DNA from: an uncultured Chlorobiaceae bacterium
GTDB taxonomy: Bacteria > Bacteroidota > Chlorobiia > Chlorobiales > Chlorobiaceae
Length of the DNA: 64,000 bases
Assembly (NCBI GenBank): GCA_903882665.1
Contig: CAIRXW010000045.1
Span: 62,001 to 126,000, forward strand
Direction: 5' to 3'
The position numbers were made by a program, and so were the translations under genes. The first letter of the stretch is position 1. Each line of letters begins with the position of its first letter. This document shows, in pieces, positions 40,403 to 50,367 of the stretch. The notes beneath the pieces were generated by a model. The model did not search any database. It saw only the letters and a program-made list of their open reading frames with translations, and was not told the origin of the DNA.

Positions 40403-40879
40403 ATGATTATCGCTTTTCAGCAGACCACAATCGGAAGAGTTGCAGTAGCGGAGTGCGGTGGCGCTATAACCAACCTCTGTTTTACTACAGAGACTCTTCC
40501 GCCACAAGCTGAGATTGGTGAATCGGAGCTGATCAGGGAGGCTTTCCGGCAGATTGATGCTTATCTTGCCGGTGAGCTGCGGCTGTTTTCAGTGCCGGTT
40601 GCTCCTTCGGGGACGCCCTTCATGCAGCGTGTCTGGAGAGCGCTTTGCACCATTCCTTATGGGACGACAGTTACCTATCGCGATATTGCTGTAGCGGTGG
40701 GAAATCCTCTTGCTGTGAGGGCGGTGGGCATGGCGAACCATAGAAATCCGGTTCCGATTTTTATTCCCTGTCACCGGGTTATCGGCAGTAATGGTGCACT
40801 TACCGGCTATCGCGGTGGACTTGCTTTAAAAAAGAGGTTGCTGGAGCTTGAACGGGGAGCATTAGGTTATAATATTTAA
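40403..40879 (+). CDS. ogt: methylated-DNA--protein-cysteine methyltransferase
   Basis: IPYGTTVTYRDIA, IFIPCHRVIGSNGALTGYRGGLALKKRLLELE (PCHR active site). Confidence 0.95.
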   Translation: MIIAFQQTTIGRVAVAECGGAITNLCFTTETLPPQAEIGESELIREAFRQIDAYLAGELRLFSVPVAPSGTPFMQRVWRALCTIPYGTTVTYRDIAVAVGNPLAVRAVGMANHRNPVPIFIPCHRVIGSNGALTGYRGGLALKKRLLELERGALGYNI

Positions 40880-41015
40880 AATAGCATATTTCAGCACAAT
40901 ATTTAAGGTTCTGACCGGTATGATGGCAGCATATTTCAGGAGTCGTACGTTGCGATTGTCAAAGAGGAGTGGGGTGGCTACGGTTTCGGTTGGTTCAGCA
41001 GATAATTAAAATGAG

Positions 41016-42197
41016 ATGATGAACAAACATTCGATAAAGAGTTTTCTCAGCATACCGGTAGTTATCGGTATCTGCATACCGATCTTGTTTTCCGGATGTG
41101 GGGGAGGAGCGGGAAATGGAGGCAAAGATGGTGATAAGAAGGGAATGCCGGCCTTGCCGGTGATGACGGTTACTGCGGGAGATGCAACAGTTAGTACCAA
41201 GTATTCCTCACTTCTCGAAGGAAAAGTCAATGTTGAAATCCGTCCACAGGTTGACGGGACGCTTCAAAAAATTTATGTCGATGAGGGAGCCTTTGTTAAA
41301 GCGGGCCAACCGCTCTTTAAAATTGATGATCGTCTCTATCGTGAGCAATACAACAGCGCACTGGCAGCTCAACATGCCGCTGAAGCTTCGCTTGCTGTTG
41401 CAAAGCTTAACGAGGAAAAGCTTGTGCCGCTGGTAAAGAATAACGTTATCTCTGATATTCAGCTTACAACCGCCAGGGCGAATCGTCAGGCGGCCAGGGC
41501 GGCGGTGGAACAGTCGAGAGCTGCTGCTCGATCAGCCTTTGTCAATCTTGATTATTCCACCCTCAAGGCGCCGGTAAGCGGATACATCGGAAAAATTCCG
41601 TTACGGCTCGGGAGTCTGGTCAGTAAAAACCAGACTAACTGGCTGACTCTGTTGAGCGACGTAAGCGAAATTTATGCCTATTTCAGCATGAGCGAAATAG
41701 ATTTTATGCGGTTCCGCAATCAGTATGCCGGTGCAACCTTGCAGGATAAGGTGAAGCTGGTTGCCCCGGTTTCGCTGATCATGGCAGACGGGACCCTTTT
41801 TGCTGAAAAGGGTACGATCGGTACCATAAGCGGTCAGTTTGATCAGTCCACCGGTTCGGTCAGGATCAGGGCTGTTTTCCCCAATCCAGGGGGTCTGTTG
41901 CGTTCCGGCAATACAGGGAAGGTCGTTGTTGAGTCACGCTATCAACATGTGCTGCTGGTGCCCCAGGCAGCGACCGTTGAGCTGCAAGACAAGGTTTTTG
42001 TTTTTCTTCTTGGCAAAGGCAATAAGGTGAACAAGCAGGTTATTACGGTTTCAGGCAAGAGCGGTAACAATTATATCGTGAGTTCCGGTGTGAAACCGGG
42101 TGACGTTATCGTGACTGCCGGCACCGAAAAACTGCCGGATGGCACGGTTATCAAGCCAGTCAAGAGTTCTCCGACTGCCACGGAGGGCAGGAAGTGA
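41016..42197 (+). CDS. RND efflux periplasmic adaptor (lipoprotein)
   Basis: LFSGCGGG lipobox-like; VEIRPQVDGTLQKIYVDEGAFVKAGQPLFKIDDR; adjacent to RND pump. Confidence 0.95.
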   Translation: MMNKHSIKSFLSIPVVIGICIPILFSGCGGGAGNGGKDGDKKGMPALPVMTVTAGDATVSTKYSSLLEGKVNVEIRPQVDGTLQKIYVDEGAFVKAGQPLFKIDDRLYREQYNSALAAQHAAEASLAVAKLNEEKLVPLVKNNVISDIQLTTARANRQAARAAVEQSRAAARSAFVNLDYSTLKAPVSGYIGKIPLRLGSLVSKNQTNWLTLLSDVSEIYAYFSMSEIDFMRFRNQYAGATLQDKVKLVAPVSLIMADGTLFAEKGTIGTISGQFDQSTGSVRIRAVFPNPGGLLRSGNTGKVVVESRYQHVLLVPQAATVELQDKVFVFLLGKGNKVNKQVITVSGKSGNNYIVSSGVKPGDVIVTAGTEKLPDGTVIKPVKSSPTATEGRK

Positions 42198-42251
42198 GAG
42201 AGATGAGAGGAGTTTTTCGTAAAGGGCTGAAGGAGCTAAACCTGAATATTC

Positions 42252-45200
42252 ATGTTTGAACGTTTTATATCAAGGCCTGTTCTTGCGACCGTCATATCGA
42301 TCATTCTGGTTATTCTCGGTGTCGTCGGCATCAACCAGCTTTCGATTACCCGCTTCCCTGATATTGCGCCTCCCAGCGTATCGGTTTCGGCGAGTTATCC
42401 CGGCGCAAGTGCTGAGACGGTTGGCCGTTCAGTTGCACCTCCGCTTGAGGAGGCGATCAACGGGGTTGAAAACATGACCTATATGACCTCGACATCGGCC
42501 AATGACGGGTCTCTCTCTATTGCTGTCTTTTTCAAGCAGGGCACCAATCCCGATCAGGCGGCCGTTAACGTGCAGAACCGGGTTGCTCAGGCTGCAAGCA
42601 GGCTCCCTGCGGAGGTCAACCAGATCGGTGTTTCGACCGTAAAGCGTCAGAACAGCCAGATTATGCTGATCAATCTGTCGAGCAGTTCAAAGGCCTATGA
42701 CCAGGTTTTTTTACAGAACTATGCCAAGATCAATATTGTCGATGATCTGGCGAGGGTTCCCGGTGTCGGGCAGGTTTCGGTCTATGGTAACATGGATTAT
42801 GCCATGCGTATCTGGCTGCGGCCACAGCAGATGGCGGCCTACCGGGTGACGCCGCAGGAGGTGTCAGCCGCCATTCAGAGCCAGAACCTTGAGGCGGCTC
42901 CGGGCTCGTTCGGCGAGAACAGCAGCGAGGCGATGCAGTATGTCATGAAGTACAAAGGGAAGAATCCCTATCCCGGGGACTATGAAGATATGGTGATCCG
43001 TGCCAATCCGGACGGTTCGCTGCTCAAACTTGGCGATATTGCCCGTGTCGAGTTCGGCGCCTACCGCTATACGGTCGATACCAAGGCAAACGGAGAACCG
43101 GGCGTGGTTCTTGCGGTCTATCAGGCGCCTGGGTCAAACGCCAACAAGGTTGAAACGGGCCTGCGCAAGGTGCTTGAGAAGGCTTCCGGCTCCTTTCCGG
43201 CAGGCATCAGCTATTCGATTCCTTTCAGCTCCAAAAAGGTTGTTGATGAGTCGATTGTTCAGGTTGAGCACACGCTGATCGAGGCTTTTCTTTTGGTCTT
43301 TCTTGTGGTCTTTCTTTTTCTGCAGGATCTTCGTTCTACCATCATTCCTGCCATTGCCGTACCGGTTGCCATTATCGGCACTTTTTTCTTCATGAACCTG
43401 TTTGGCTTTTCCATCAATGTGCTGACGCTGTTCGGTCTGGTGCTGGCCATCGGTATTGTTGTTGATGATGCCATTGTGGTCGTTGAGGCGGTTCATGCCA
43501 AAATGGAACAGAAAAACTATCCGGCCAAAGTGGCCACCGTTTCAGCCATGCGGGAGATTACTACCGCCATTGTTACCATTACCCTCGTGATGGCTTCGGT
43601 TTTTCTGCCGGTCGGATTTCTTGAAGGCTCAACTGGAGTGTTCTACCGGCAGTTTGCCTTCACCCTTGCCATAGCCATTCTGATTTCAGCGGTCAACGCC
43701 CTTACCTTGAGCCCTGCTCTCTGCGCACTCTTTCTTTCCAATCTTCATGATGCTGACGGCAGGGGAAAAGAGGGGAAACTGAAAAAATTCGGCGGGTTTG
43801 GTCACCGTTTTTTTACCGCGTTCAACACCGGTTTTGAGTTTCTGAAACGGAAGTATCTCGGATCTCTTGTCTATCTGATCCGCAACAAACGAGTCACCTT
43901 TACCCTTCTGGGGCTTATGGTTGTCCTCTCTTTCTGGATGTTCAGGGTGACACCGACCGGATTCATCCCTGACGAGGATAACGGATTTGTGATTGTCTCT
44001 GTCTCCTTGCCGCCGGGAGCCTCCTTTGCTCGGACCCAGGCCGTCATGGACAAGGCAGCCGTAACCTTGCGTACCCTGCCGGCAGTGCAGAAAGTGCTCT
44101 CAATATCGGGTATCAATGTGCTTTCCCGGAGCTCCTCGCCTTCATCGGGCCTTCTTTTCCTGCAGCTTAAAGATACCGGTGAGCGTGGTCCTGACGGAAA
44201 CATCAAGAAGGTTCTTGCCACCATCACCCGGAAACTTTCCGGCAGGGAGGGCTCTTTTTTTGCGCTTGCCCAGCCGACGGTTCCCGGTTTCAGTACGGTT
44301 AGCGGCCTTGAGTTTGTGGTGCAGGATCGTAGCGGAGGCCCGCTTGATAAACTGGGCAATGTGGCGCAGGGCTTTATTGGGGAACTGATGAAACGCCCTG
44401 AAATCGGGTTTGCTTTCACCACTTTCAAGGCGACCAATCCGCAGTATGAGCTGGTTGTGGATAATATCAAGGCAGGTCAGCTCGGGGTCAATGTCAAGGA
44501 ACTTCTGACCGTATTGCAGGCTTACTACGGCAGCATGCAGGCCTCTGATTTCAACCGTTTCGGCAAGTACTACCGGGTGGTGATGCAGGCAGAACCTGGA
44601 GAACGGTCAGAACCGGCCTCCTTGAATGGCATATTTGTCAAGAACTCCGGCGGCAGCATGGTGCCGGTCTCTTCACTCATTACCCTGAAACGGGTTTATG
44701 GCACCGAATCGGTTGACCATTTCAACCTCTTCAATGCCGTTTCCGTCAATGCGACGGTTAAACCTGGCTTCAGTACCGGTCAGGCCATCAAGGCCGTTGA
44801 AGCGGTTTCCAAAACCCATCTTCCGTCAGGCTATACCTACGACTGGAAAGGTCAAAGCCGTGAGGAACTCGAATCCACCGGCGGGCTGCTCTTTATCTTT
44901 CTGCTCTCAGTGGTCTTTGTCTACTTTCTGCTTGCTGCGCTTTACGAAAGCTATCTGCTTCCCCTTGCGGTGATGTTTTCCATTCCGACAGGATTGCTCG
45001 GAGTGTTTATGGGCATCAAGCTCGCCGGGGTCGAGAACAATATCTATGTCCAGGTGGCTGTGATCATGCTTATCGGGCTTCTGGCGAAGAATGCCATTCT
45101 GATTGTTGAGTTCGCCCTGCAGCGGAGGGTTGCAGGAAGTTCACTCTCCGCTGCGGCCATAGCAGGCGCAAAGGCAAGGCTCCGGCCGATTCTTATGACC

Positions 45201-45464
45201 TCTCTTGCCTTTGTTGCAGGGTTGCTTCCGCTTCTGTTTGTGACCGGCCCTGCTGCTTTGGGTAACCACTCCATCGGCGCGGCGGCTATCGGAGGCATGT
45301 TTATCGGCATGGTGCTCGGTATTTTTGTTGTCCCGGTGCTTTTTGTAACCTTCCAATTTTTCCAAGAACGCATTACCGGCCCTGCAGCCGTCATAGTCGA
45401 GGCAGGGGATCTTCTCGAAGAGGTCGTCAGCAGGGAAAAAGAGATCGTCCGGCAGCCATCATAA
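42252..45464 (+). CDS. RND efflux inner-membrane transporter (AcrB/HAE1 family)
   Basis: MFERFISRPVLATVISIILVILG; 1070 aa; GIVVDDAIVVVEAV. Confidence 0.97.
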   Translation: MFERFISRPVLATVISIILVILGVVGINQLSITRFPDIAPPSVSVSASYPGASAETVGRSVAPPLEEAINGVENMTYMTSTSANDGSLSIAVFFKQGTNPDQAAVNVQNRVAQAASRLPAEVNQIGVSTVKRQNSQIMLINLSSSSKAYDQVFLQNYAKINIVDDLARVPGVGQVSVYGNMDYAMRIWLRPQQMAAYRVTPQEVSAAIQSQNLEAAPGSFGENSSEAMQYVMKYKGKNPYPGDYEDMVIRANPDGSLLKLGDIARVEFGAYRYTVDTKANGEPGVVLAVYQAPGSNANKVETGLRKVLEKASGSFPAGISYSIPFSSKKVVDESIVQVEHTLIEAFLLVFLVVFLFLQDLRSTIIPAIAVPVAIIGTFFFMNLFGFSINVLTLFGLVLAIGIVVDDAIVVVEAVHAKMEQKNYPAKVATVSAMREITTAIVTITLVMASVFLPVGFLEGSTGVFYRQFAFTLAIAILISAVNALTLSPALCALFLSNLHDADGRGKEGKLKKFGGFGHRFFTAFNTGFEFLKRKYLGSLVYLIRNKRVTFTLLGLMVVLSFWMFRVTPTGFIPDEDNGFVIVSVSLPPGASFARTQAVMDKAAVTLRTLPAVQKVLSISGINVLSRSSSPSSGLLFLQLKDTGERGPDGNIKKVLATITRKLSGREGSFFALAQPTVPGFSTVSGLEFVVQDRSGGPLDKLGNVAQGFIGELMKRPEIGFAFTTFKATNPQYELVVDNIKAGQLGVNVKELLTVLQAYYGSMQASDFNRFGKYYRVVMQAEPGERSEPASLNGIFVKNSGGSMVPVSSLITLKRVYGTESVDHFNLFNAVSVNATVKPGFSTGQAIKAVEAVSKTHLPSGYTYDWKGQSREELESTGGLLFIFLLSVVFVYFLLAALYESYLLPLAVMFSIPTGLLGVFMGIKLAGVENNIYVQVAVIMLIGLLAKNAILIVEFALQRRVAGSSLSAAAIAGAKARLRPILMTSLAFVAGLLPLLFVTGPAALGNHSIGAAAIGGMFIGMVLGIFVVPVLFVTFQFFQERITGPAAVIVEAGDLLEEVVSREKEIVRQPS

Positions 45465-45492
45465 TGAGTAACGCTGAATTAATATTTAACTT

Positions 45493-46902
45493 ATGAGAAT
45501 TCCGGCTAAAGATTTATTAACGGGCGTGATGCAGTTTCTGCTGCTCATCAGCCTCTCGGCATGTGGTGTCACCCATGAGTACAGAAAGCCGGATGTGGCT
45601 TTCCCTGAGAACTACCGGGGAGGATTGCCCTCGCTAAAAGGTACTCAGGCAGAGAGCTCTGTTGCCATGCTTCCCTACAGCAGTTTTTTTGCCGATAAAA
45701 CGCTGTGTACTTTGATTGATAGTGCGGTTTCCAATAATATTGACTTGCAGGTGGCACTTAAAAATATCGACTACGCCCGCCAAACCCTTAATTCGTCAAG
45801 GCTTGGCCTTCTGCCAACCCTGAATGTCGGCGTCCAGAATACCCGCACCAACCCTTCGGATAACGGGGCAAAAACAAATGTTGACGACTACTCTGCTTCG
45901 GTGACATCATCATGGGAGGCGGATATCTGGGGGAAAATTCGCAGCAGGAACCATTCAGCTCTTGCTGTTTACCTGAAGACACAGGAAGCCGCGAAAGCGG
46001 TGCGTACCCGACTGGTGGCCGATATCGCCTCAGGCTATTATACGCTTCTCATGCTCGATGTTCAGCTTGAAAGCTCAAAAAAAAACCTTGCCATTGCCGA
46101 TACGACGGTCAAGATGATAGGGCTTCAGTACGATGCCGGTCAGGTTACCTCTCTTGCTGTTCAGCAGCAGGAGGGTTTGCGGCAGTCGATAGCGGGATCA
46201 CTTCCGGCAATTGAACAGAAAATAGCTGCACAGGAAAATGCACTCAGCATCCTTTGCGGCAGAATGCCGGGGGCTATTGGGCGCGACCGTGCACTGTTCT
46301 CCATAAAAGTAGCCGATGAGCTTCCTGCCGGTATTCCTGCCGCCCTGCTGCAGAACAGGCCTGATGTGCGTGCTGCGGAACTGGCAGTAAGGGGTGCCCA
46401 TGCTGATATGGGCGAAGCCAGGGCAGCACTCTATCCCTCATTTACGGTTACCGCAGCAGGTGGAGCTGAGGCTTTCAGGACAAGTCAGTGGTTTACCTTT
46501 CCCAGCTCCATTTTTGGTATGGTGCAGGGAGCAGTGGTACAGCCGATTTTTCAGCGCGGCCAGTTGAAAGCAAAGTACGGACAGGCTAAAATAAAAAGGG
46601 AACAGGCTGAACTCGAATTCAGGCAATCATTGCTTAAAGCTGTCGGGGAGGTTTCTGATGCGTTGGTACAGCTCGAAAAGGTGAAGTTGCAGGAAACTAT
46701 TGCTGAACAGAGGGTTGCAACGCTTCATCAAGCTGTTTCGGATGCGGGTATGCTTTTCCGGAGTGGCATGGCGACCTATCTTGAAATCATGATTGCCCAG
46801 ACCAATGCCCTGCAGGCTGAGCTTGATTTGGCCACTATCCGGCGTCAGCATCTTGCGACCATGGCTGAACTCTATCGTTCACTCGGTGGTGGATGGCGGT
46901 AG
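45493..46902 (+). CDS. RND efflux outer-membrane factor (TolC/NodT family lipoprotein)
   Basis: LISLSACG lipobox-like; LLQNRPDVRAAELAVRGAHADMGEARAALYPSFTVTAAGG. Confidence 0.95.
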   Translation: MRIPAKDLLTGVMQFLLLISLSACGVTHEYRKPDVAFPENYRGGLPSLKGTQAESSVAMLPYSSFFADKTLCTLIDSAVSNNIDLQVALKNIDYARQTLNSSRLGLLPTLNVGVQNTRTNPSDNGAKTNVDDYSASVTSSWEADIWGKIRSRNHSALAVYLKTQEAAKAVRTRLVADIASGYYTLLMLDVQLESSKKNLAIADTTVKMIGLQYDAGQVTSLAVQQQEGLRQSIAGSLPAIEQKIAAQENALSILCGRMPGAIGRDRALFSIKVADELPAGIPAALLQNRPDVRAAELAVRGAHADMGEARAALYPSFTVTAAGGAEAFRTSQWFTFPSSIFGMVQGAVVQPIFQRGQLKAKYGQAKIKREQAELEFRQSLLKAVGEVSDALVQLEKVKLQETIAEQRVATLHQAVSDAGMLFRSGMATYLEIMIAQTNALQAELDLATIRRQHLATMAELYRSLGGGWR

Positions 46903-47004
46903 CGAGTTTGTTTGCACGGAATTGTTTTCGGGATTTGGGTGTTTGTTAAAATAGAAAGTTTGTGCGTGGCAAGATGGCAAAAAAACAAGGAAGTCCAGGG
47001 AAGT

Positions 47005-47805
47005 ATGGCTACAACATTATACAATGCAACGGTTGTCGGTAAAATCACCATCACTCCCGATTTGATGATCTTTCGGGTCGATACCGATGCGCCAAGAGAT
47101 GAGTTTGAAGCGGGGCAGAATCTGCTGCTCGGTCTTTATGGATTCGAGAAGCGTTCTTCCAATTCGGAACCGGAGTTGGTACCCGCTGAGGAGGGGAAGC
47201 TTATTCAGCGCCCCTATTCAATCGCCTCTGCGAAGACCGAGACCCGGCAGCTCGAGTTTTACATTTCACAGGTCAAATCCGGTCAGCTTACTTCAAGGCT
47301 CTTCAATCTCAATATTGGTGACCGGGTTTATGTTGGCACTAAGATCAGCGGTATTTTCCGTCTTGATGAAACACCTGACGGGAGCGATATTGTCATGGTT
47401 GCCACAGGCACCGGGATTGCTCCCTATATCAGCTTTTTGCGTTCACATATTGTTGAACGGCCGGAAAGCAAAATGGTCGTGATCCAAGGCGCTGCTCATC
47501 GGTGGGATCTTGGTTACTACAGTGAATTGGCTTTTCTGGAGAAGAGCTTTGCCAACTTTTTTTATGTGCCGACGCTCACTGATGCTGATGATCGCTGGGA
47601 TGGGTACAAACTATGTATTGAGGATTTGTTGAGAAATGATATCCTGCAGAATGAGTTCAACATAACGCCTGATCCTGAGCGGACGCACTTTTTTGTCAGC
47701 GGCCAGCCTGATATGGTTGGTCATGTTTCGGAGTGGCTGCATGATTTTGGATATACACGGCATCATCCGGATGAGCCGGGAGAGCTCTATATCGAGGAGT
47801 TCTGA
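47005..47805 (+). CDS. fpr: ferredoxin--NADP+ reductase (Fpr-type)
   Basis: LIQRPYSIASAKTETRQLEFYI, MVATGTGIAPYISFLRSH. Confidence 0.9.
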   Translation: MATTLYNATVVGKITITPDLMIFRVDTDAPRDEFEAGQNLLLGLYGFEKRSSNSEPELVPAEEGKLIQRPYSIASAKTETRQLEFYISQVKSGQLTSRLFNLNIGDRVYVGTKISGIFRLDETPDGSDIVMVATGTGIAPYISFLRSHIVERPESKMVVIQGAAHRWDLGYYSELAFLEKSFANFFYVPTLTDADDRWDGYKLCIEDLLRNDILQNEFNITPDPERTHFFVSGQPDMVGHVSEWLHDFGYTRHHPDEPGELYIEEF

Positions 47806-47828
47806 GGTGATTATGCTGCTGTTTATGC

Positions 47829-47856
47829 TACAGCCTTTTCCTGGAAAAAGGCTGTA
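47829..47856. terminator. hairpin downstream of fpr-like gene
   Basis: TACAGCCTTTT-cctgg-AAAAAGGCTGTA inverted repeat. Confidence 0.6.
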
Positions 47857-47884
47857 CGTTGCAAGTAGATGAAAAAAAAGAGGG

Positions 47885-47958
47885 TGGACAATAAAGGACT
47901 CGAACCTTTGACCTCTCGCGTGTGAGGCGAACGCTCTAACCAACTGAGCTAATTGTCC
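47885..47958 (-). tRNA. tRNA-Val(CAC)
   Basis: Reverse complement GGACAAT-TA-GCTC...GAGC-G-TTCGC-CTCACAC-GCGAG-AGGTC-AAAGG-TTCGAGT-CCTTT-ATTGTCC-A folds as a cloverleaf; anticodon CAC. Confidence 0.95.
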
Positions 47959-48144
47959 ATGAACAAGTAAGCCACAGTATAGGAGTTACGAGCCAGTTTT
48001 GCAACGACGGCCCTCATTTTTTTTGGGTGAGGGGAAAACGGCAAATTTTTTTTTCAGGTGATGTGCCAAGGTTCCTTTTATTGAAACCGGTGATTTGTTA
48101 ACTTGAGCCCATTGATATCACAGATTTAACATAATCAGAAAACG

Positions 48145-48342
48145 ATGATTAAAATTATTGGCGTAGCCGCCCCCGCAGTTCTTCTTGCACCGGTCGCGGT
48201 GCCTGTTCTTCACGGCCTCAGTGGTCTTGCCGTGGTTGGCCTCGGTCTCTTTGCCGCGGGCAAGGTTGTTACCAAAACAGTGAGAGTTCTGAACGCGCCT
48301 CCGAAACGCCGTATTCCCGCAGAGAGGCCACCAATCGACTGA
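48145..48342 (+). CDS. small hydrophobic hypothetical protein
   Basis: 65-aa ORF with hydrophobic N-terminal two-thirds. Confidence 0.5.
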   Translation: MIKIIGVAAPAVLLAPVAVPVLHGLSGLAVVGLGLFAAGKVVTKTVRVLNAPPKRRIPAERPPID

Positions 48343-48350
48343 CCGTACCC

Positions 48351-49007
48351 GTGCCGCCGTTGCCCGTCAGAAGAATGAGAACCGCTTTCAGGAGCACGAG
48401 GGGAGGTGTTGCGGCTTTTTTCCTCGTACAGTTTCTTTTTTTCTGCGGATGTGCGGGCAACGGCCCGCCGCCAATGATGGGGGAGCCTCATTCAACTTTT
48501 CAAAAAAAGGATAGTATGCAAGTTGTAACGCAAAAGGCGATCTTTGCCGGAGGTTGTTTCTGGGGCGTCGAGTACCATTTTAATAAACTGAAAGGGGTTC
48601 TTTCCGCAAAATCGGGATACACGGGAGGCCTGACCCAGCATCCGACCTACAAACAGGTCTGCACCGGAAAAACGGGACACGCTGAAGCTGTAGAGATAGA
48701 GTTTGATCCGGCTCTGGTCAGTTATGAGACCCTCGCGAAACTCTTTTTCGAAATTCACGATCCGACCGAGCTCAACCGGCAGGGGCCTGACATTGGTACG
48801 CAGTACCGTTCAGCTCTCTTTTATACTGATGATGAGCAGAAAACGGTGGCTGAAAAGCTTATCGGTGAGCTGAAGGCCAAAGGATACAAGGTTGTGACCA
48901 CTCTTGAAAAAGCAGGGCCCTTCTGGGTTGCGGAGGAGTATCATCAGGACTATTATGAAAGGAATGGTCACCAGCCCTACTGTCACATCTATCAGAAGCG
49001 GTTTTAG
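48351..49007 (+). CDS. msrA: peptide-methionine (S)-S-oxide reductase, probably exported
   Basis: AIFAGGCFWGVEYHF, GYTGG, YRSALFY; N-terminal hydrophobic segment with FFCGC lipobox-like site. Confidence 0.95.
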   Translation: MPPLPVRRMRTAFRSTRGGVAAFFLVQFLFFCGCAGNGPPPMMGEPHSTFQKKDSMQVVTQKAIFAGGCFWGVEYHFNKLKGVLSAKSGYTGGLTQHPTYKQVCTGKTGHAEAVEIEFDPALVSYETLAKLFFEIHDPTELNRQGPDIGTQYRSALFYTDDEQKTVAEKLIGELKAKGYKVVTTLEKAGPFWVAEEYHQDYYERNGHQPYCHIYQKRF

Positions 49008-49546
49008 GGAGATGACAGCAGCTCAAGCACTTCCGCAATGGTGTTGCACACCGAGTAGTACTTGCCCTGCTCTTCGCTTACCATCTGCTCGTCGGCAATC
49101 CGGTCGAAAAAGAGGAGCAACGGATTCCAGAAGCCGTTGAGATTCAGCAGGATAATGGGCTTGTGGTGATGGCCGAGATGTTTCCAGGTGATCACCTCAA
49201 TCAGCTCGTCAAGGGTACCGAATCCGCCGGGGAGAACAAGATAGGCTTCACCCCACTCGGCCAGCTTCATTTTTCGTTCGTGCATGGTTTCAACGACGTG
49301 CAGTTCACTCAGGCCGTAATGGGCAACCTCCCGCTCCTCCAGAAAGCGCGGGATGATCCCTTTGACGGTTCCTCCGTTTTCCATCACAGCATCGGCAATG
49401 CAGCCCATAAGACCCACTCGTCCTCCACCGAAGACCAAACCAATACCCCGTTTTGCAAATTCACGGCCAAGTTCGGTGGCCGCCTCAAAATAGTCGCGGG
49501 GGGCGAGGTTGCTTGAACTGCAGTAGACGGTTACGGATGAGATCAT
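49004..49546 (-). CDS. LOG-family protein (nucleoside 5'-monophosphate phosphoribohydrolase-like)
   Basis: GGGRVGLMG, PGGFGTLDE. Confidence 0.93.
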   Translation of the reverse strand: MISSVTVYCSSSNLAPRDYFEAATELGREFAKRGIGLVFGGGRVGLMGCIADAVMENGGTVKGIIPRFLEEREVAHYGLSELHVVETMHERKMKLAEWGEAYLVLPGGFGTLDELIEVITWKHLGHHHKPIILLNLNGFWNPLLLFFDRIADEQMVSEEQGKYYSVCNTIAEVLELLSSP

Positions 49547-49632
49547 GGTACATCAAATAATAACAAAAAAATTAAGGCAGAAATTAGTGAAAATACCAGT
49601 GTTCATTAAGTCTCTATTGATCTCTGATTATT

Positions 49633-50277
49633 CTATGGATTGATATTAAGCATGGTATTCGTAATGCTGCCTTCAGTTGAAATATAAATGTATGTTTTAG
49701 GGTCTTGTATTTTTTTGATGTTAAAAATTGATTCCGCTCTTTTCCATAGTTCAGTTTCAGCGGCGTAATCAAGTTTTTTAAAACCTTCCAATGTAATAAA
49801 CGAACTTCTTTTACCAAAAAGTGTTGCGCCAACAATGCAATCCCGGACGTTTATTAACTGCGTTAAATTATAGCAATCCTTAACAAAGATATCATGATAG
49901 GTAAACACACCGCCAACGATTATATCTATATCCTGATTTTCTTGCATATATTGGTATCGGCTCGACAAGTGATTGCCGAGATATTGGTCATCACTGTCGA
50001 TGAAGGTGATATACTTGCCAAATGATGCTTGAATACCTGCATTTCTGCTCATACTCAGTTTTTTGTTTCCGTGTTTCAGGTATCTGATATTCTCGTGCTT
50101 ATGGAGCAATGGATTGATAGTTTGAAAGGTATTGTCAGTACTTCCGTCATCAACAATGATAAGCTCCCAATGTTCAAAATCCTGATCAAGGACACTCTGA
50201 ACGGCTTTCATCAAGAGTTGCGAACGGTTGAAGGTTGGTAATATTACCGATATTTCAGGATGGTAGCAGAATCGCAT
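49633..50277 (-). CDS. family 2 glycosyltransferase
   Basis: ISVILPTFNRSQLLMKAVQSVLDQDFEHWELIIVDDGSTDNT, FIDSDDQYL. Confidence 0.92.
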   Translation of the reverse strand: MRFCYHPEISVILPTFNRSQLLMKAVQSVLDQDFEHWELIIVDDGSTDNTFQTINPLLHKHENIRYLKHGNKKLSMSRNAGIQASFGKYITFIDSDDQYLGNHLSSRYQYMQENQDIDIIVGGVFTYHDIFVKDCYNLTQLINVRDCIVGATLFGKRSSFITLEGFKKLDYAAETELWKRAESIFNIKKIQDPKTYIYISTEGSITNTMLNINP

Positions 50278-50367
50278 GACAAGTAAAGAGGCTTATTTAT
50301 AGAAGATGTCTTGACTTTTTTTTGTAAAAAAGTGATTCAGCGTTAACTGTTCTTTGCAACAGAAATC

